NCBI RefSeq assembly: GCF_034314085.1
Contig: NZ_JAVIWI010000001.1
Span: 3,472,001-3,536,000 of the forward strand
Length of the DNA: 64,000 bases
Reading direction: 5' to 3'
Source: Undibacterium sp. 5I1
GTDB taxonomy: Bacteria > Pseudomonadota > Gammaproteobacteria > Burkholderiales > Burkholderiaceae_D
The translations under genes and the position numbers were made by a program. Shown here in pieces: positions 1 through 8,510 of this stretch. Position 1 is the stretch's first letter. Each line of letters starts with the position of its first letter. The notes beneath the pieces were generated by a model. The model searched no databases. It saw only the letters and a list, made by a program, of their open reading frames with translations, and was not told the origin of the DNA.

Positions 1-1
1 A

Positions 2-265
2 AAAGACGCGCTGCTAGAAAAATTAAAATCCAACATGCAAGAAGTCCGCGCCCGTGGCGGCGAGCTGTACGTCTTCGCCGACGCAGATTCCCGCATTGCC
101 TCAAACGAAGGCGTACACGTCATCCGCTTGCCAGAACATTACGGCATGTTGTCACCGATCTTGCACACCGTGCCGCTGCAATTGCTGGCGTATCACACGG
201 CGTTGGCGCGGGGGACGGATGTCGATAAGCCTCGGAATTTGGCTAAGAGTGTGACGGTGGAGTAA
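2..265 (+). CDS. glmS: Glutamine--fructose-6-phosphate aminotransferase, C-terminal end (partial)
   Basis: Only the last 87 codons are in the window; the reading frame is open from base 2 to the TAA at 263-265. The fragment contains [20 protein letters not shown] and ends in [13 protein letters not shown], the typical carboxy terminus of GlmS. The SIS isomerase domain end is therefore present. GlmS makes glucosamine-6-phosphate from fructose-6-phosphate and glutamine in the cytoplasm and is the first step towards peptidoglycan and LPS amino sugars. The glutaminase domain and the start lie outside the window. Confidence 0.93.
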   Translation, partial: KDALLEKLKSNMQEVRARGGELYVFADADSRIASNEGVHVIRLPEHYGMLSPILHTVPLQLLAYHTALARGTDVDKPRNLAKSVTVE

Positions 266-567
266 GTGGGTTTAGGATTTTTGAGTCGCAACAATGAAGT
301 CGGCCGGAAGCCGAAAGCTGAGTGCAAACTAGTCTGACTGGCCGTATCGAATAAGCTCGTATATATTCCAGCCATACCGACCGCTATCGACCGATAGCGG
401 TGCTTCCGACACATACGCGCCGACCACCATAACGTCGGCGGGGAATCTACTTTTCAATTTCTGGATAGAAGCCGATCGATTTATCTGAAGACTGCGGCGA
501 AATCGACGTCTATCATCAGCGAGCACCTCCACGTACCCCTACAGCAAAGAGAAGAAAGAATCTGACC
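266..567. other. Intergenic, no gene recognised
   Basis: The stretch between glmS and the next gene holds only short open frames without a ribosome binding site or recognisable protein. I see no terminator or repeat in it. Confidence 0.5.
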
Positions 568-1098
568 ATGCCCGACGATATCGATGAAAAGTGGAAATCG
601 TTTGCTGACCTACACAATTATTACCAGCGCCTGCGTGGTGCGGAAACGCATTGGTTTTTCGTGGAGGCCGAAAAGGCTTTGCGTCATGGTCTGCATATTG
701 CAGCCGTACTGTCCTTTATCAACGGTATCGAAGCCAGTATCCGCACTAACATTCTTTACCAACAAGGTAAGTTTGACGAAGAGTCAATGAGCACAGTGGA
801 CATCATGAAAAACGCCTTGCTACGCGACGCTCAACTGATCGGATTGCGAGTCGAAATTTTAGCGTTTCCAGGCGAAGTTGATTTCGAAGAAAAGCTCAAG
901 AGCAAGAAGAAGCCGGTCGAGCTCGTGAGGGTGCGAAACAACCTGTGCCACGGAAATGTGTTCGAATACTTCAAGAAAGTTCCTGATACTGGCGAGACTA
1001 TTTTTACCTCGGAATGCTTACAAGATCTCGCTTTAATCCTTAAAGACATTAGCGAGAAATGGAGCAAGGAGATTGAGCGCTTCAAGGAATTGCAGTAA
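568..1098 (+). CDS. Small HEPN-like protein of unknown function
   Basis: The predicted protein has 176 residues, looks almost wholly alpha-helical and has no signal peptide or membrane segment. I do not recognise a named family. Residues 121-128 read RVRNNLCH, which fits the R-polar-x3-H active-site motif of HEPN-domain ribonucleases (R123, H128), preceded by a long helical region and followed by a charged C-terminal helix. HEPN proteins are often toxins, RNases in anti-phage systems or nucleotidyltransferase partners. No antitoxin, MNT or defence gene is adjacent, so a role cannot be assigned. A weak AAGAA stretch precedes the ATG. The gene stands alone between glmS and a TetR gene that is read towards it. 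Confidence 0.6.
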   Translation: MPDDIDEKWKSFADLHNYYQRLRGAETHWFFVEAEKALRHGLHIAAVLSFINGIEASIRTNILYQQGKFDEESMSTVDIMKNALLRDAQLIGLRVEILAFPGEVDFEEKLKSKKKPVELVRVRNNLCHGNVFEYFKKVPDTGETIFTSECLQDLALILKDISEKWSKEIERFKELQ

Positions 1099-1280
1099 TA
1101 CTAAGGGATTGCTCACCATGACCGCTTTGAGCCGGAAGCTGTCGCACACTCCGACCGACTTTCTTGGATTTGGCGGTCTAGCAGAATCAACAACTTACCT
1201 CGTCGATTCCGATCGACTTTATTGTATCTAGTCAGACTTCCGATTTATTCCTCGTCATTAAAGTCGTTAGTTAGATCAAA

Positions 1281-1313
1281 ATAAAAACGCCCAACTTGGT
1301 TCGTAAGTTGGGC
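1281..1313 (-). terminator. Rho-independent terminator of the TetR gene
   Basis: A perfect 9-bp stem (1289-1297 with 1305-1313) with a 7-base loop is followed on the minus strand by GTTTTTAT. It lies about 85 bases past the stop of the minus-strand TetR gene and probably ends that transcript. Confidence 0.85.
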
Positions 1314-1396
1314 ACTAATCGCTTTAAATTTCTGAAGTAACCTGCTTGAATGGCTCCACTCAAAAGTATCTCAAAAAAATCACGCCGGGCCTATGT

Positions 1397-2011
1397 CTAA
1401 GTTGAGCCAAACTTTGGCCAGACCCGCATTGCCATCTCTCCAATATGCAATAATTTTTCACGCGTGGCTCCATCGCGAGCCAGTGTTGACATCCCTTGAA
1501 TGACAGCCATTGTCATCGCCGCCAGCCCGTCTGCGTCCGTATTTACCGGCAACTGTTTTTGATCAATGGACTGCAAAATTTTTGTCCGAAGACGTTCTTC
1601 TACTTGGCGTCGAATCGCAGCTAACTCCAGCTTGACGTCGTTGGCGGCGTCCGAACAACTAATCGCTGAACTCGCCAATAAACAGCCTGGTGGCGTGGTC
1701 GTACCTGTAAACCCGATTGCAGAGACTCGAAGTAATTCTTGCGCTGCGTCATACGCTGAGACGGCTTGCTCGATAATCGTTTCAGAGGTTATCGGTCCTG
1801 ACAAATACAGACCAACGGCGTCAAGGAAGAGCTTTTTTTTATCGCCAAACGCTGAATAGATACTTGAGGGCTTTACCTCTAACGCGCTCGTTATGTCGTT
1901 CAGCGATGTAGCCTCGTAGCCATGTTGCCAAAACAGGAGCATTACCTTTTGTAGGGCTTCATCGCGGTCAAAGGACAGCGGTCTCCCCTTCTTCTTAACT
2001 GTTTGATTCAT
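1397..2011 (-). CDS. TetR/AcrR family transcriptional regulator
   Basis: The protein has 204 residues, the usual TetR length. The N-terminal helix-turn-helix spans about residues 37-63 and contains TSLNDITSALEVKPSSIY followed by SAFGDKKKLF, the classic end of the TetR DNA-binding domain. The rest is the ligand-binding helical domain. It is transcribed divergently from the aldo/keto reductase at 2098, the usual arrangement for a local repressor of that gene. A near-perfect palindrome (TAGTG-GT-CACTA, 2018-2029) sits just before its start and is the obvious operator candidate. Ligand unknown; an electrophile such as a reactive aldehyde is plausible from the target enzyme. Confidence 0.9.
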   Translation of the reverse strand: MNQTVKKKGRPLSFDRDEALQKVMLLFWQHGYEATSLNDITSALEVKPSSIYSAFGDKKKLFLDAVGLYLSGPITSETIIEQAVSAYDAAQELLRVSAIGFTGTTTPPGCLLASSAISCSDAANDVKLELAAIRRQVEERLRTKILQSIDQKQLPVNTDADGLAAMTMAVIQGMSTLARDGATREKLLHIGEMAMRVWPKFGST

Positions 2012-2017
2012 ATTTTT

Positions 2018-2029
2018 TAGTGGTCACTA
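2018..2029. promoter_or_regulatory. Candidate TetR operator
   Basis: TAGTGGTCACTA is an inverted repeat of two 5-bp arms in the 86-bp gap between the divergent TetR and aldo/keto reductase starts, directly upstream of the TetR ATG. Autoregulation with control of the reductase is inferred. Confidence 0.45.
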
Positions 2030-2097
2030 CAAAATTTATTGTACTTACTGGAAATCTGGTTTATCATTTTCCTATCAATCACTATGAAAGTAAAGAT

Positions 2098-3210
2098 ATG
2101 CCTATGACAGACTATCGTACCCTCGGACGCTCTGGTCTGGTTGTCAGTCCTTTTTGTCTTGGAACCATGACCTTCGGAACTACTCGTTGGGGCTCAGGAG
2201 AACCAGAATCACAAGCCATCTTCAACGCTTATATCGAAGCGGGTGGGAATTTCATTGATACTGCTGATGTGTACTCAAGCGGTCGTAGCGAAGAAATGTT
2301 GGGTAAATTCATTGAAGATGGGGCGTTACGTGACAGTATTGTTCTGGCAACCAAGTCGGGTTTTGCGGACGGTCACGGCCCTCATGCGGGCGGTAACGGG
2401 TCCAAACATATTCGTACCGCGCTGGAAGCCTCGCTGCGTAGACTACGCACAGATTATATCGACCTGCACTGGATTCATGTCTGGGACTCCGTCACTCCAG
2501 CAGAAGAACTATTGGAAACGATGGCTGCACTAGTTCGCGCTGGGAAAATACGGTATTGGGGCATTTCGAATACACCTGCCTGGTACATTTCTAAACTAGC
2601 GACGCTAGCCGTATCACGAGGTTTGCCTGGTCCAATCGCTTTGCAATATTTCTATTCTCTTGCCAATCGGGACATCGAAGACGAATTTGTACCGATGGCA
2701 GCGGAGTTCGGCATGAGTATCGTGCCATGGAGTCCGCTTGCTTTCGGCCTACTCACGGGAAAATACAACCGAGAGAGTGTTGAAAGTGCGGCACCGCGGG
2801 CCGCTGGACTACCACGTGAGGCAGCACAACAGGGAGAGAGACGCGCAGACGGTGATAAACGTTTGGATGGCGCAAATCCCTTTGGTGATTCGCTATTTAC
2901 TGAGCGAAATTGGAAAATCTTAGACACGCTCAAAGCAGTTTCTGAGGAGACTGGTTACAGCCAAGCGAAGATTGCCCTGTCTTGGGTCACACACCAAACA
3001 GGTGTGGCGTCTACCCTGATGGGCGTTAGTCGAGTAGCGCAGATAATTGATAACGTGGCTGCGTTGGATATCGTGCTGTCAGCTGACCACCAAGCAGCAT
3101 TGAATGCGATTAGCGCTCCTGACCAAAAAATGCTCTACAGCTTGTTCACGCCAGTATTGCGACAACACGCTGTATTTGGTGGGAGCACGGTGAGGCGGTT
3201 ACACCCTTAA
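2098..3210 (+). CDS. Aldo/keto reductase
   Basis: NAD(P)H-dependent reductase of carbonyl compounds, cytosolic, of the bacterial YajO/Tas-like subfamily. With the start at 2098 it has 370 residues and begins MPMTDYRTLGRSGL, the normal start of the family; the open frame continues upstream to a GTG at 2020 but that extension overlaps the regulatory gap. The catalytic tetrad is visible: D54 and Y59 in FIDTADVY, K86 in LATKSGF, and H127 in DLHWIHVWD. A later ATG at 2104 is possible. It is divergent from a TetR repressor that probably controls it. Natural substrate unknown. Confidence 0.9.
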   Translation: MPMTDYRTLGRSGLVVSPFCLGTMTFGTTRWGSGEPESQAIFNAYIEAGGNFIDTADVYSSGRSEEMLGKFIEDGALRDSIVLATKSGFADGHGPHAGGNGSKHIRTALEASLRRLRTDYIDLHWIHVWDSVTPAEELLETMAALVRAGKIRYWGISNTPAWYISKLATLAVSRGLPGPIALQYFYSLANRDIEDEFVPMAAEFGMSIVPWSPLAFGLLTGKYNRESVESAAPRAAGLPREAAQQGERRADGDKRLDGANPFGDSLFTERNWKILDTLKAVSEETGYSQAKIALSWVTHQTGVASTLMGVSRVAQIIDNVAALDIVLSADHQAALNAISAPDQKMLYSLFTPVLRQHAVFGGSTVRRLHP

Positions 3211-3853
3211 CGGATAGGTATTGTTACGTCGATTATGCGGTCCCAAAACGACCGAATATCATGTGTGAAGCTAATACGATATTCCCCTCCACTCTAGTGG
3301 GTGAAGTCAAGTTAGGCAGCTTCAACATTTTTTGCCACTTTTGGGAACGCTTCGAATAAGCTCTATTAGCTCGTTAAGGATGCGCTTTAAAAATTGGCGT
3401 TGAGATTTGTTTTTGAACTTCCTCCCAGTCAAACTTAATCAACGCTTTTTCGAACGATTCAAGAAAATTGCCGAACTTACGATTAGGGTGGCTAGCTGGG
3501 TAACTAGTGACGCAGTCAAGGGAATATCGTCTACTAAAAACAGAGCTACATCTCAATATAATGCCAGCACCGATATATCGATTTACACATACTCATAGCT
3601 AGTATATTTAGATTGTCCATATAATATTTGGACAATAAGGCATTTTCCCTAAAAAATTGAGGGAGTATATCTATTACCTACGCTTACATGAACATTCGTG
3701 AGCAAGTTAATCTCCAGCTACAGACAATCAAACGAGATGTTGATGCGACCACATCTCTGAAGTTTGCCTGGTAGTTCTCAGCTTGCTTAAAAACAAAATC
3801 CTGCTACCCTAACCCACTACGCTTGCATACGAGGCAAACCCATTATCGCCAAC
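3211..3853. other. Convergent intergenic region with one dispersed repeat
   Basis: No gene is recognised between the converging aldo/keto reductase and efflux pump genes. The region carries one copy of the GTATAT repeat (3599-3670); the rest is featureless. Confidence 0.6.
3599..3670 (+). repeat. Dispersed GTATAT repeat, copy 1
   Basis: Best-preserved copy of a family of about 72 bp. It opens with CTAGTATATTTAGA, has a perfect 7-bp hairpin TTGTCCA/TGGACAA (3613-3619 with 3629-3635), then AATAAGGCATTTT, then a small CCCT/AGGG hairpin, and closes with GGGAGTATAT. Both ends therefore carry AGTATAT as a direct repeat. Confidence 0.8.
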
Positions 3854-5092
3854 TCAGACCTGCGCCGCAGTCCCTGTTTGGCGAGAGAATGTCGGTAGCC
3901 AAAACAGCAGTCCGGCAGCGCCAAGCATTAACTGAGCGATGGACAACGACAACATGGAGTTCTGAAGTACCGGTGCTAATAGCGCGGTGATCACGGCGGC
4001 GAGCATCACCATAGTAAAGGACAGCATAGATGCGACGACGCCTTTAATATCTGGAAACAGGTCTAGCACTTTTAACGTCAGACGCGGTGCTGCGAGTGAC
4101 ATGCCAAATGCGTAAAAGAAGATTGGCGTAACTGTCCATGGTAGCGCTGGTGGCATCGCGGCGTGGTAAAGCACGTTGGCGATGCCTGCGCTTAAGAGGA
4201 TGGCAAACCCGATGCCAATCTGCGTTTGCATGCTGAGCTTTGTGCTGAGTCTGGCGGCCACCACCGAGCCCAGAAAAATACCGCCGACCATCGGCACAAA
4301 CTGCCAGCCAAATTGGTTGGCACCAAGTCCCAGATGCACACCCAGAATGACCGGCGCTGCTGCGACGTATAAAAATAGGCCAGCGAAGTTAAACGCGATT
4401 GTGCCTGCCCCATATTGAAAACCGCTAGAGACGAATACCTTGGTATAACTGCGGATCAGGCTAGCGGGTGCTAAGGATTGGCGTAGTTCCTCCGGTAGTG
4501 TTTCGGGCAGGTAGCAAGCGCAGAACCATAGCAGTAGCACGCTATAAATCGTGAGGAAAGCAAAGACTGCGCGCCATTCAAATACGGTGACAATCCAACC
4601 GCCCAATACCGGCGCGAAGGCAGGAGAAATCGAAAATATCATGCTCACTAGCGACAACATGCGAGCGGCAGCGGCCCCTTCGTACAGGTCTCGTATCATT
4701 GCCTGACCCACCACCGTACCAGCACCGGCGGACACGCCTTGCAGAATCCGAAAGCCCGACAACCAGTGGATATCTGGTGCAAAGGTGCAACCCAACGAGG
4801 CCAGCGCGAACAGCACTAACGAGGCCAACACCACTTTGCGCCGCCCGAATGCATCCGACAAGGCACCGTGCCAGAGACTCATCAAGGCGAATGAAAAAAG
4901 ATACGCCGTGAGCGTGTATTGCACCTGTACCGCGCCGACGTGCAAGCTCTGCTGAATGCTGGCAAACGCAGGTAAATAAGCATCGACCGAGAGTGGGCCA
5001 AGCAGCGCAAGACTACCTAGCAGAATCGCGATCGTGCGCTGGACAACTGGTCGGGTGACAGGCGCGTTGGAGACATTAGTGTGAGTAGACAT
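3854..5092 (-). CDS. Bcr/CflA family multidrug efflux transporter (MFS)
   Basis: A 412-residue inner-membrane protein with about 12 hydrophobic segments, proton-driven efflux of drugs or small molecules. The first loop contains the family signature SLWHGALSDAFGRRKVVL (the MFS DRxGRR-like motif), and TM1 contains LGPLSVDAYLPAF, typical of Bcr/CflA. It starts 9 bases after the stop of the glutathione S-transferase gene and is most likely co-transcribed with it and with the SDR gene upstream. The set suggests conjugation and export of a toxic electrophile or drug. Substrate cannot be read from sequence. Confidence 0.9.
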   Translation of the reverse strand: MSTHTNVSNAPVTRPVVQRTIAILLGSLALLGPLSVDAYLPAFASIQQSLHVGAVQVQYTLTAYLFSFALMSLWHGALSDAFGRRKVVLASLVLFALASLGCTFAPDIHWLSGFRILQGVSAGAGTVVGQAMIRDLYEGAAAARMLSLVSMIFSISPAFAPVLGGWIVTVFEWRAVFAFLTIYSVLLLWFCACYLPETLPEELRQSLAPASLIRSYTKVFVSSGFQYGAGTIAFNFAGLFLYVAAAPVILGVHLGLGANQFGWQFVPMVGGIFLGSVVAARLSTKLSMQTQIGIGFAILLSAGIANVLYHAAMPPALPWTVTPIFFYAFGMSLAAPRLTLKVLDLFPDIKGVVASMLSFTMVMLAAVITALLAPVLQNSMLSLSIAQLMLGAAGLLFWLPTFSRQTGTAAQV

Positions 5093-5101
5093 CGCGATTC
5101 C

Positions 5102-5734
5102 TCAAATTGCTGGCACGGCCATACCGCGCTGTACTGCGGGGCGTTCGCCTATGGTGGTCATCCAGCATTTTAAGGCTGGTTTGCTGCTCATACGATCGCC
5201 CAGGACATCACCGAGAAAAGTCGTGGCAGTCACGACCCACGGATATGCCGAGATATCAGCGATACTGTACTCCTCACCGGCCAGAAAAGGGAACTCCGCC
5301 AGACGCTTATCCATCACAGTGAGCAAGCGATCGGCTTCGGCGATAAATCTTGCGCTGGCAATGGGTGATTTGGTTTTTGAGAATTTTTCAAAAAATCCTA
5401 CTTGTCCCAACATCGGCCCCAAGCCGCCGACCTGCCAGTAAAGCCATTCCAGCGTCTTGTAACGCGCCGCACCAAAGGCAGGTAGAAAGCGGCCATATTT
5501 TTCAGCAAGATAAGTCAGAATCGCGCCACTCTCGAAGACAGAAATAGATCCTTCCTCGGTCTCATCGACCAGCGCTGGAATCTTGTTATTCGGCGAAATC
5601 ATCAGGAAGGCAGGCGAAAACTGTTCGTTCTTACTCAGATTGACGGGTTGAACGCGATAGGAAATACCGAGCTCTTCAAGCAGGATAGAGACCTTGCGTC
5701 CGTTGGGTGTAAGCCAAGTATATAAAGTGATCAT
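5102..5734 (-). CDS. Glutathione S-transferase (YfcG/Nu-like)
   Basis: Cytosolic protein of 210 residues, normal GST length. The thioredoxin-like N-terminal domain (about 1-80) starts MITLYTWLTPNGRKVSILLE, in which the TPNGRKV motif is typical of bacterial YfcG-like GSTs, and it contains the NNKIPALVD cis-proline loop and the ESGAIL glutathione-binding motif. The C-terminal domain is helical. It lies between an SDR gene and an efflux pump in one probable operon. The role is glutathione conjugation or disulfide-bond reductase activity on an unknown compound. Confidence 0.9.
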   Translation of the reverse strand: MITLYTWLTPNGRKVSILLEELGISYRVQPVNLSKNEQFSPAFLMISPNNKIPALVDETEEGSISVFESGAILTYLAEKYGRFLPAFGAARYKTLEWLYWQVGGLGPMLGQVGFFEKFSKTKSPIASARFIAEADRLLTVMDKRLAEFPFLAGEEYSIADISAYPWVVTATTFLGDVLGDRMSSKPALKCWMTTIGERPAVQRGMAVPAI

Positions 5735-5755
5735 GGTGGTTTTTTCCAGAGTGAG

Positions 5756-5803
5756 CCAGGCGCTGCTAGGCTGCTGGGCAACTAGCGGCCTAGCAGCGCT
5801 TGG
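5756..5803. other. Strong intercistronic hairpin between SDR and GST genes
   Basis: Arms 5756-5771 and 5788-5803 pair over 16 positions with a single G-U pair, around a 16-base loop. No T-run follows on the minus strand. It may partially terminate or stabilise the upstream SDR message rather than end transcription. Confidence 0.6.
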
Positions 5804-5817
5804 CGGACGCGATCTGC

Positions 5818-6567
5818 CTAAATCTGTGCCGTGCCACCATCGACAAATAGCTCGATGCCGTTAATGAAGCTGCTGTCATCAGAGGCCAAGAAGGTTGCAG
5901 CTTTGGCGACCTCGCTTGGCTGACCCAGACGACCGATTGGTACCATGGTTGCAAGTTGAGCCAGCAAGCCCTCTTGATGTTCGGACGGAACCAGACCTGC
6001 CAAACCTGGAGTGTGAACCGGACCAGGGCTGATGGCATTGACGCGGATATTACGTGGTTTTAATTCAATCAACCAAGTGCGGGCAAAGTTGCGCACGGCG
6101 GCTTTGCTAGCGCTATAGACGCTGAAGTTTTCTGTCCCTTTGACTGACGTGGTCGATGAAGTCAGGATGATCGATCCGCCATCTTTCAGCAGAGGCAAAG
6201 CCTTCTGTACGGTAAACAAAGTACCTTTGACGTTGGAATTGAAGATGCGGTCAAAGTGTTCTTCAGTCACTTCAGTGAGCGGCACCATATCGCCACCGCC
6301 CGCATTGGCAAACACGACGTCGAGGTGTCCGGCCTTGGCCTTGATCTCGGCGAACACGCGGTCAAGATCATTAAGGCTAGCAATATCGCCGCGAATGCCA
6401 GTCGCACTAGCGCCGATCAGAGCGACCGCCGCATCGAGTTCCGCCTGACGACGTCCTGTGATAAAAACCTTTGCGCCTTGTGCCGCAAAGTCTTGTGCCG
6501 ACGCCAGGCCGATGCCTGTCGTTCCGCCAGTAACCAGTGCGATTTTACCTTCGAGTTTCTTGCTCAT
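5818..6567 (-). CDS. Short-chain dehydrogenase/reductase (SDR)
   Basis: Classical SDR of 249 residues using NAD(P)H. The Rossmann glycine motif is TGGTTGIG (about 13-20), NAG is at 88-90, and the catalytic Y151-x3-K155 is in YSASKAAV, preceded by the catalytic serine in LTSSTTS. The C-terminus ends DGGTAQI. An AAGGAG site precedes the ATG. It is the first gene of a minus-strand operon with GST and efflux pump, divergent from a LysR regulator across a 200-bp gap with an 11-bp inverted repeat. Substrate unknown. Confidence 0.9.
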   Translation of the reverse strand: MSKKLEGKIALVTGGTTGIGLASAQDFAAQGAKVFITGRRQAELDAAVALIGASATGIRGDIASLNDLDRVFAEIKAKAGHLDVVFANAGGGDMVPLTEVTEEHFDRIFNSNVKGTLFTVQKALPLLKDGGSIILTSSTTSVKGTENFSVYSASKAAVRNFARTWLIELKPRNIRVNAISPGPVHTPGLAGLVPSEHQEGLLAQLATMVPIGRLGQPSEVAKAATFLASDDSSFINGIELFVDGGTAQI

Positions 6568-6650
6568 GATGTTGCTCCTTGTGGATTGAGTGAGGGCTTT
6601 TCAGCCCGGTCGTAATTGACGACGAGTGCACTTTACATCCGGCAGATTGT

Positions 6651-6684
6651 TGAATAAAGTAGCTAAATTTGAATACTTTATTCA
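6651..6684. promoter_or_regulatory. Candidate LysR operator, 11-bp inverted repeat
   Basis: TGAATAAAGTA (6651-6661) and TACTTTATTCA (6674-6684) are perfect inverted copies spaced by 12 bases, lying between the divergent SDR and LysR genes. A further half-site-like TGAATAA follows near 6690. The layout fits a LysR recognition site controlling both directions. Confidence 0.6.
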
Positions 6685-6767
6685 CATGAGTGAATAATCA
6701 CATCAAAGTTCGAATCAATGTTCAAATCAACATCAAACCAATATTCCAATGAATCATCGGGAGCGAC

Positions 6768-7670
6768 ATGGATCAGCTATTGGCAATACGCGCATTTGCC
6801 CGCGTGGTAGAAGTCGGCACTTTTACGAAGGCGGCGGATTCACTAGAAATGCCAAAAGCCAGCTTGACCAAGCTGATACAGGCACTGGAGGCGCATTTGC
6901 GTGTCAAGCTGCTGCAGCGAACCACACGCAGCGTGTCGGTCACTACCGAAGGCCCCGCTTATTACGAAAAAACCATGCGGCTGCTGAAGGAGCTCGATGA
7001 TGTTGACAATAGCTTTGGCGCAGTACAGAGCCGACCACGCGGACACCTGCGAATTGACATTGGCAGCTCGACCGCCAATCTCATCCTCGTTCCGGCGCTT
7101 CCGGAATTCTTTGCACGATACCCGGATATCCGTATCGATCTTGGGGTGAGTGACCGACATGTTGATCTGATCGGCGACAGCGTTGATTGCGTCATCCGTG
7201 GTGGTGTGCTGACCGACATGGCGCTCATCGGACGTGAAATAGGCAAAGTACCCATGGTCACCTGTGCCACACCAGCTTATCTTAAGCAGCACGGTATTCC
7301 AACTCATCCTGATCAACTAGAGAAAGACCATATCGTCGTGAGTTATCTCTCTCCACGCACCAGCCGGCCAGTTCCAATGATCTTTGCGCGGGCAGGGAAA
7401 AAAATGGAAGTGGTCGGCACCCGCACCGTTGGCGCCAACGAAAGCAACGCCCATTTGGCGGCAGGTCTTGCAGGATTGGGCGTAATCCAGACCTTCGTCT
7501 ACACGGCAAAACCACATCTTGAGTCGGGCGCGCTAGTGCCGATATTGGAAAACTGGCAGCCGCCGCCCTATCCGTTTCATGTGGTGTACCCGCCCAACCG
7601 ATATGTGAGCAACCGCCTGCGCGTATTCATCGACTGGATTGCGGATCGCTTCTCTGCGTTGGCATCTTAA
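6768..7670 (+). CDS. LysR family transcriptional regulator
   Basis: A 300-residue regulator starting MDQLLAIRAFARVVEVGTFT, with the LysR winged helix-turn-helix in about residues 1-60 (KAADSLEMPKASLTKLI) and a type-2 periplasmic-binding-like effector domain from about 90. A GGGAG site lies 4 bases before the ATG. It is divergent from the SDR-GST-efflux operon and is the likely regulator of it. Most similar in style to the CrgA/DsdC-like LysR group that controls oxidoreductases. Effector unknown. Confidence 0.9.
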   Translation: MDQLLAIRAFARVVEVGTFTKAADSLEMPKASLTKLIQALEAHLRVKLLQRTTRSVSVTTEGPAYYEKTMRLLKELDDVDNSFGAVQSRPRGHLRIDIGSSTANLILVPALPEFFARYPDIRIDLGVSDRHVDLIGDSVDCVIRGGVLTDMALIGREIGKVPMVTCATPAYLKQHGIPTHPDQLEKDHIVVSYLSPRTSRPVPMIFARAGKKMEVVGTRTVGANESNAHLAAGLAGLGVIQTFVYTAKPHLESGALVPILENWQPPPYPFHVVYPPNRYVSNRLRVFIDWIADRFSALAS

Positions 7671-7769
7671 ATTACAGCGGTCTCGGAGTTTATTTGTTCG
7701 CTTTAATTCCCAAACAAGCACGCGCCTACGTCGCGTCTAATCGAATTGAAAAGTCGAGCGTCCTAGTCA

Positions 7770-8135
7770 TTATTTATTTCTATTGTTGTTCACGGCAACG
7801 TTAATTTCATGTGCAAATTTCCTAGCATCTTTAACACCTAGAATTATTCGACTCCATTTATCGTGATCCAACTCAATCACAACACAGTGTGTTCCGCGAG
7901 TCCAAAATACAAATTGTGTATCGCCGCCTTTTCTGTAAGTTCCTGCTTGAATTAAACCAGGGAAACCAGTGCCGGGTGCGCGCATTCCAAGATTCATGCC
8001 GCGAAAACCGTCATCGTCCGTCGCTCCTCGAACATGCTCTAATCGAACTCGGACATTTTTCTGAAAAGACGCTATCTTTTCCCAAAAATTCAAATGAATA
8101 ATCAGCTCTTCGTTGGTCAGTTCCAGCATAGGCAT
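7770..8135 (-). CDS. Hypothetical protein, small beta-rich PH-like fold suspected
   Basis: A 121-residue soluble protein. I chose the ATG at 8135 because AAGGAG lies 7 bases before it; the longer frame would need a TTG. The protein begins MPMLELTNEELIIHLNFWEK and carries GMRAPGTGFPGLIQAGTY and a region FVFWTRGTHCVVIELD. This pattern resembles small uncharacterised proteins found in many bacteria that look like a bacterial PH-type beta barrel; that resemblance is from memory, not a search. It is the last gene of the CPBP-TetR operon, 15 bases after the TetR stop. Confidence 0.7.
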   Translation of the reverse strand: MPMLELTNEELIIHLNFWEKIASFQKNVRVRLEHVRGATDDDGFRGMNLGMRAPGTGFPGLIQAGTYRKGGDTQFVFWTRGTHCVVIELDHDKWSRIILGVKDARKFAHEINVAVNNNRNK

Positions 8136-8150
8136 AGTCAAACTCCTTGT

Positions 8151-8510
8151 TTATTCCAAATTTTCGAGCAAGCGCTCACCGATGATCTTCGCCATTTCAC
8201 TTTTGGATTTAGGCAAAGCCGCGCGACAAAGCTCGGCAATGGGATCATCTTCCGGAGCTAATTCTCGCAGGGCGATGATGAACAAATCGAGTGACTCGTT
8301 TTGTTTTAGCCATCCTGGAATCAATGCTCTTTGCAAAACCTTTTCAAATAAATTCCGTTTTGATCCAAAAGCTTTATACAGACTACCTCTTTGCAATCCT
8401 GTTGCTTCAAGTAAGTCATCAATTGAACAATCGTTATAACCTAACCGTCCAAACACTTCGGCAGCGAGGGCAATAACGTCTTCTTCTTCAAAGTTGCGTG
8501 GTCGGGCCAT
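8151..8510 (-). CDS. Short TetR family regulator
   Basis: With the start at MARPRNFEEEDV (8510) the protein has 119 residues, clearly shorter than a normal TetR (about 190-200). The helix-turn-helix is complete: YNDCSIDDLLEATGLQRGSL followed by YKAFGSKRNLF, but the ligand-binding domain is short. It overlaps the end of the CPBP protease gene by 23 bases in another frame, so translation is probably coupled. The paired palindromes upstream of the operon (9412-9480) are likely binding sites. It may be a truncated regulator that still binds DNA, or a natural short form. Confidence 0.8.
   Translation of the reverse strand: MARPRNFEEEDVIALAAEVFGRLGYNDCSIDDLLEATGLQRGSLYKAFGSKRNLFEKVLQRALIPGWLKQNESLDLFIIALRELAPEDDPIAELCRAALPKSKSEMAKIIGERLLENLE

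Noticed and set aside
2020..2097. N-terminal extension of the aldo/keto reductase from a GTG at 2020
   Set aside because: The extension overlaps the operator-like palindrome; the family start MPMTDYRTLGRSGL fits the ATG at 2098.
6843..7316. 157-codon minus-strand open frame
   Set aside because: It lies wholly opposite a well-supported LysR gene and has no family features.
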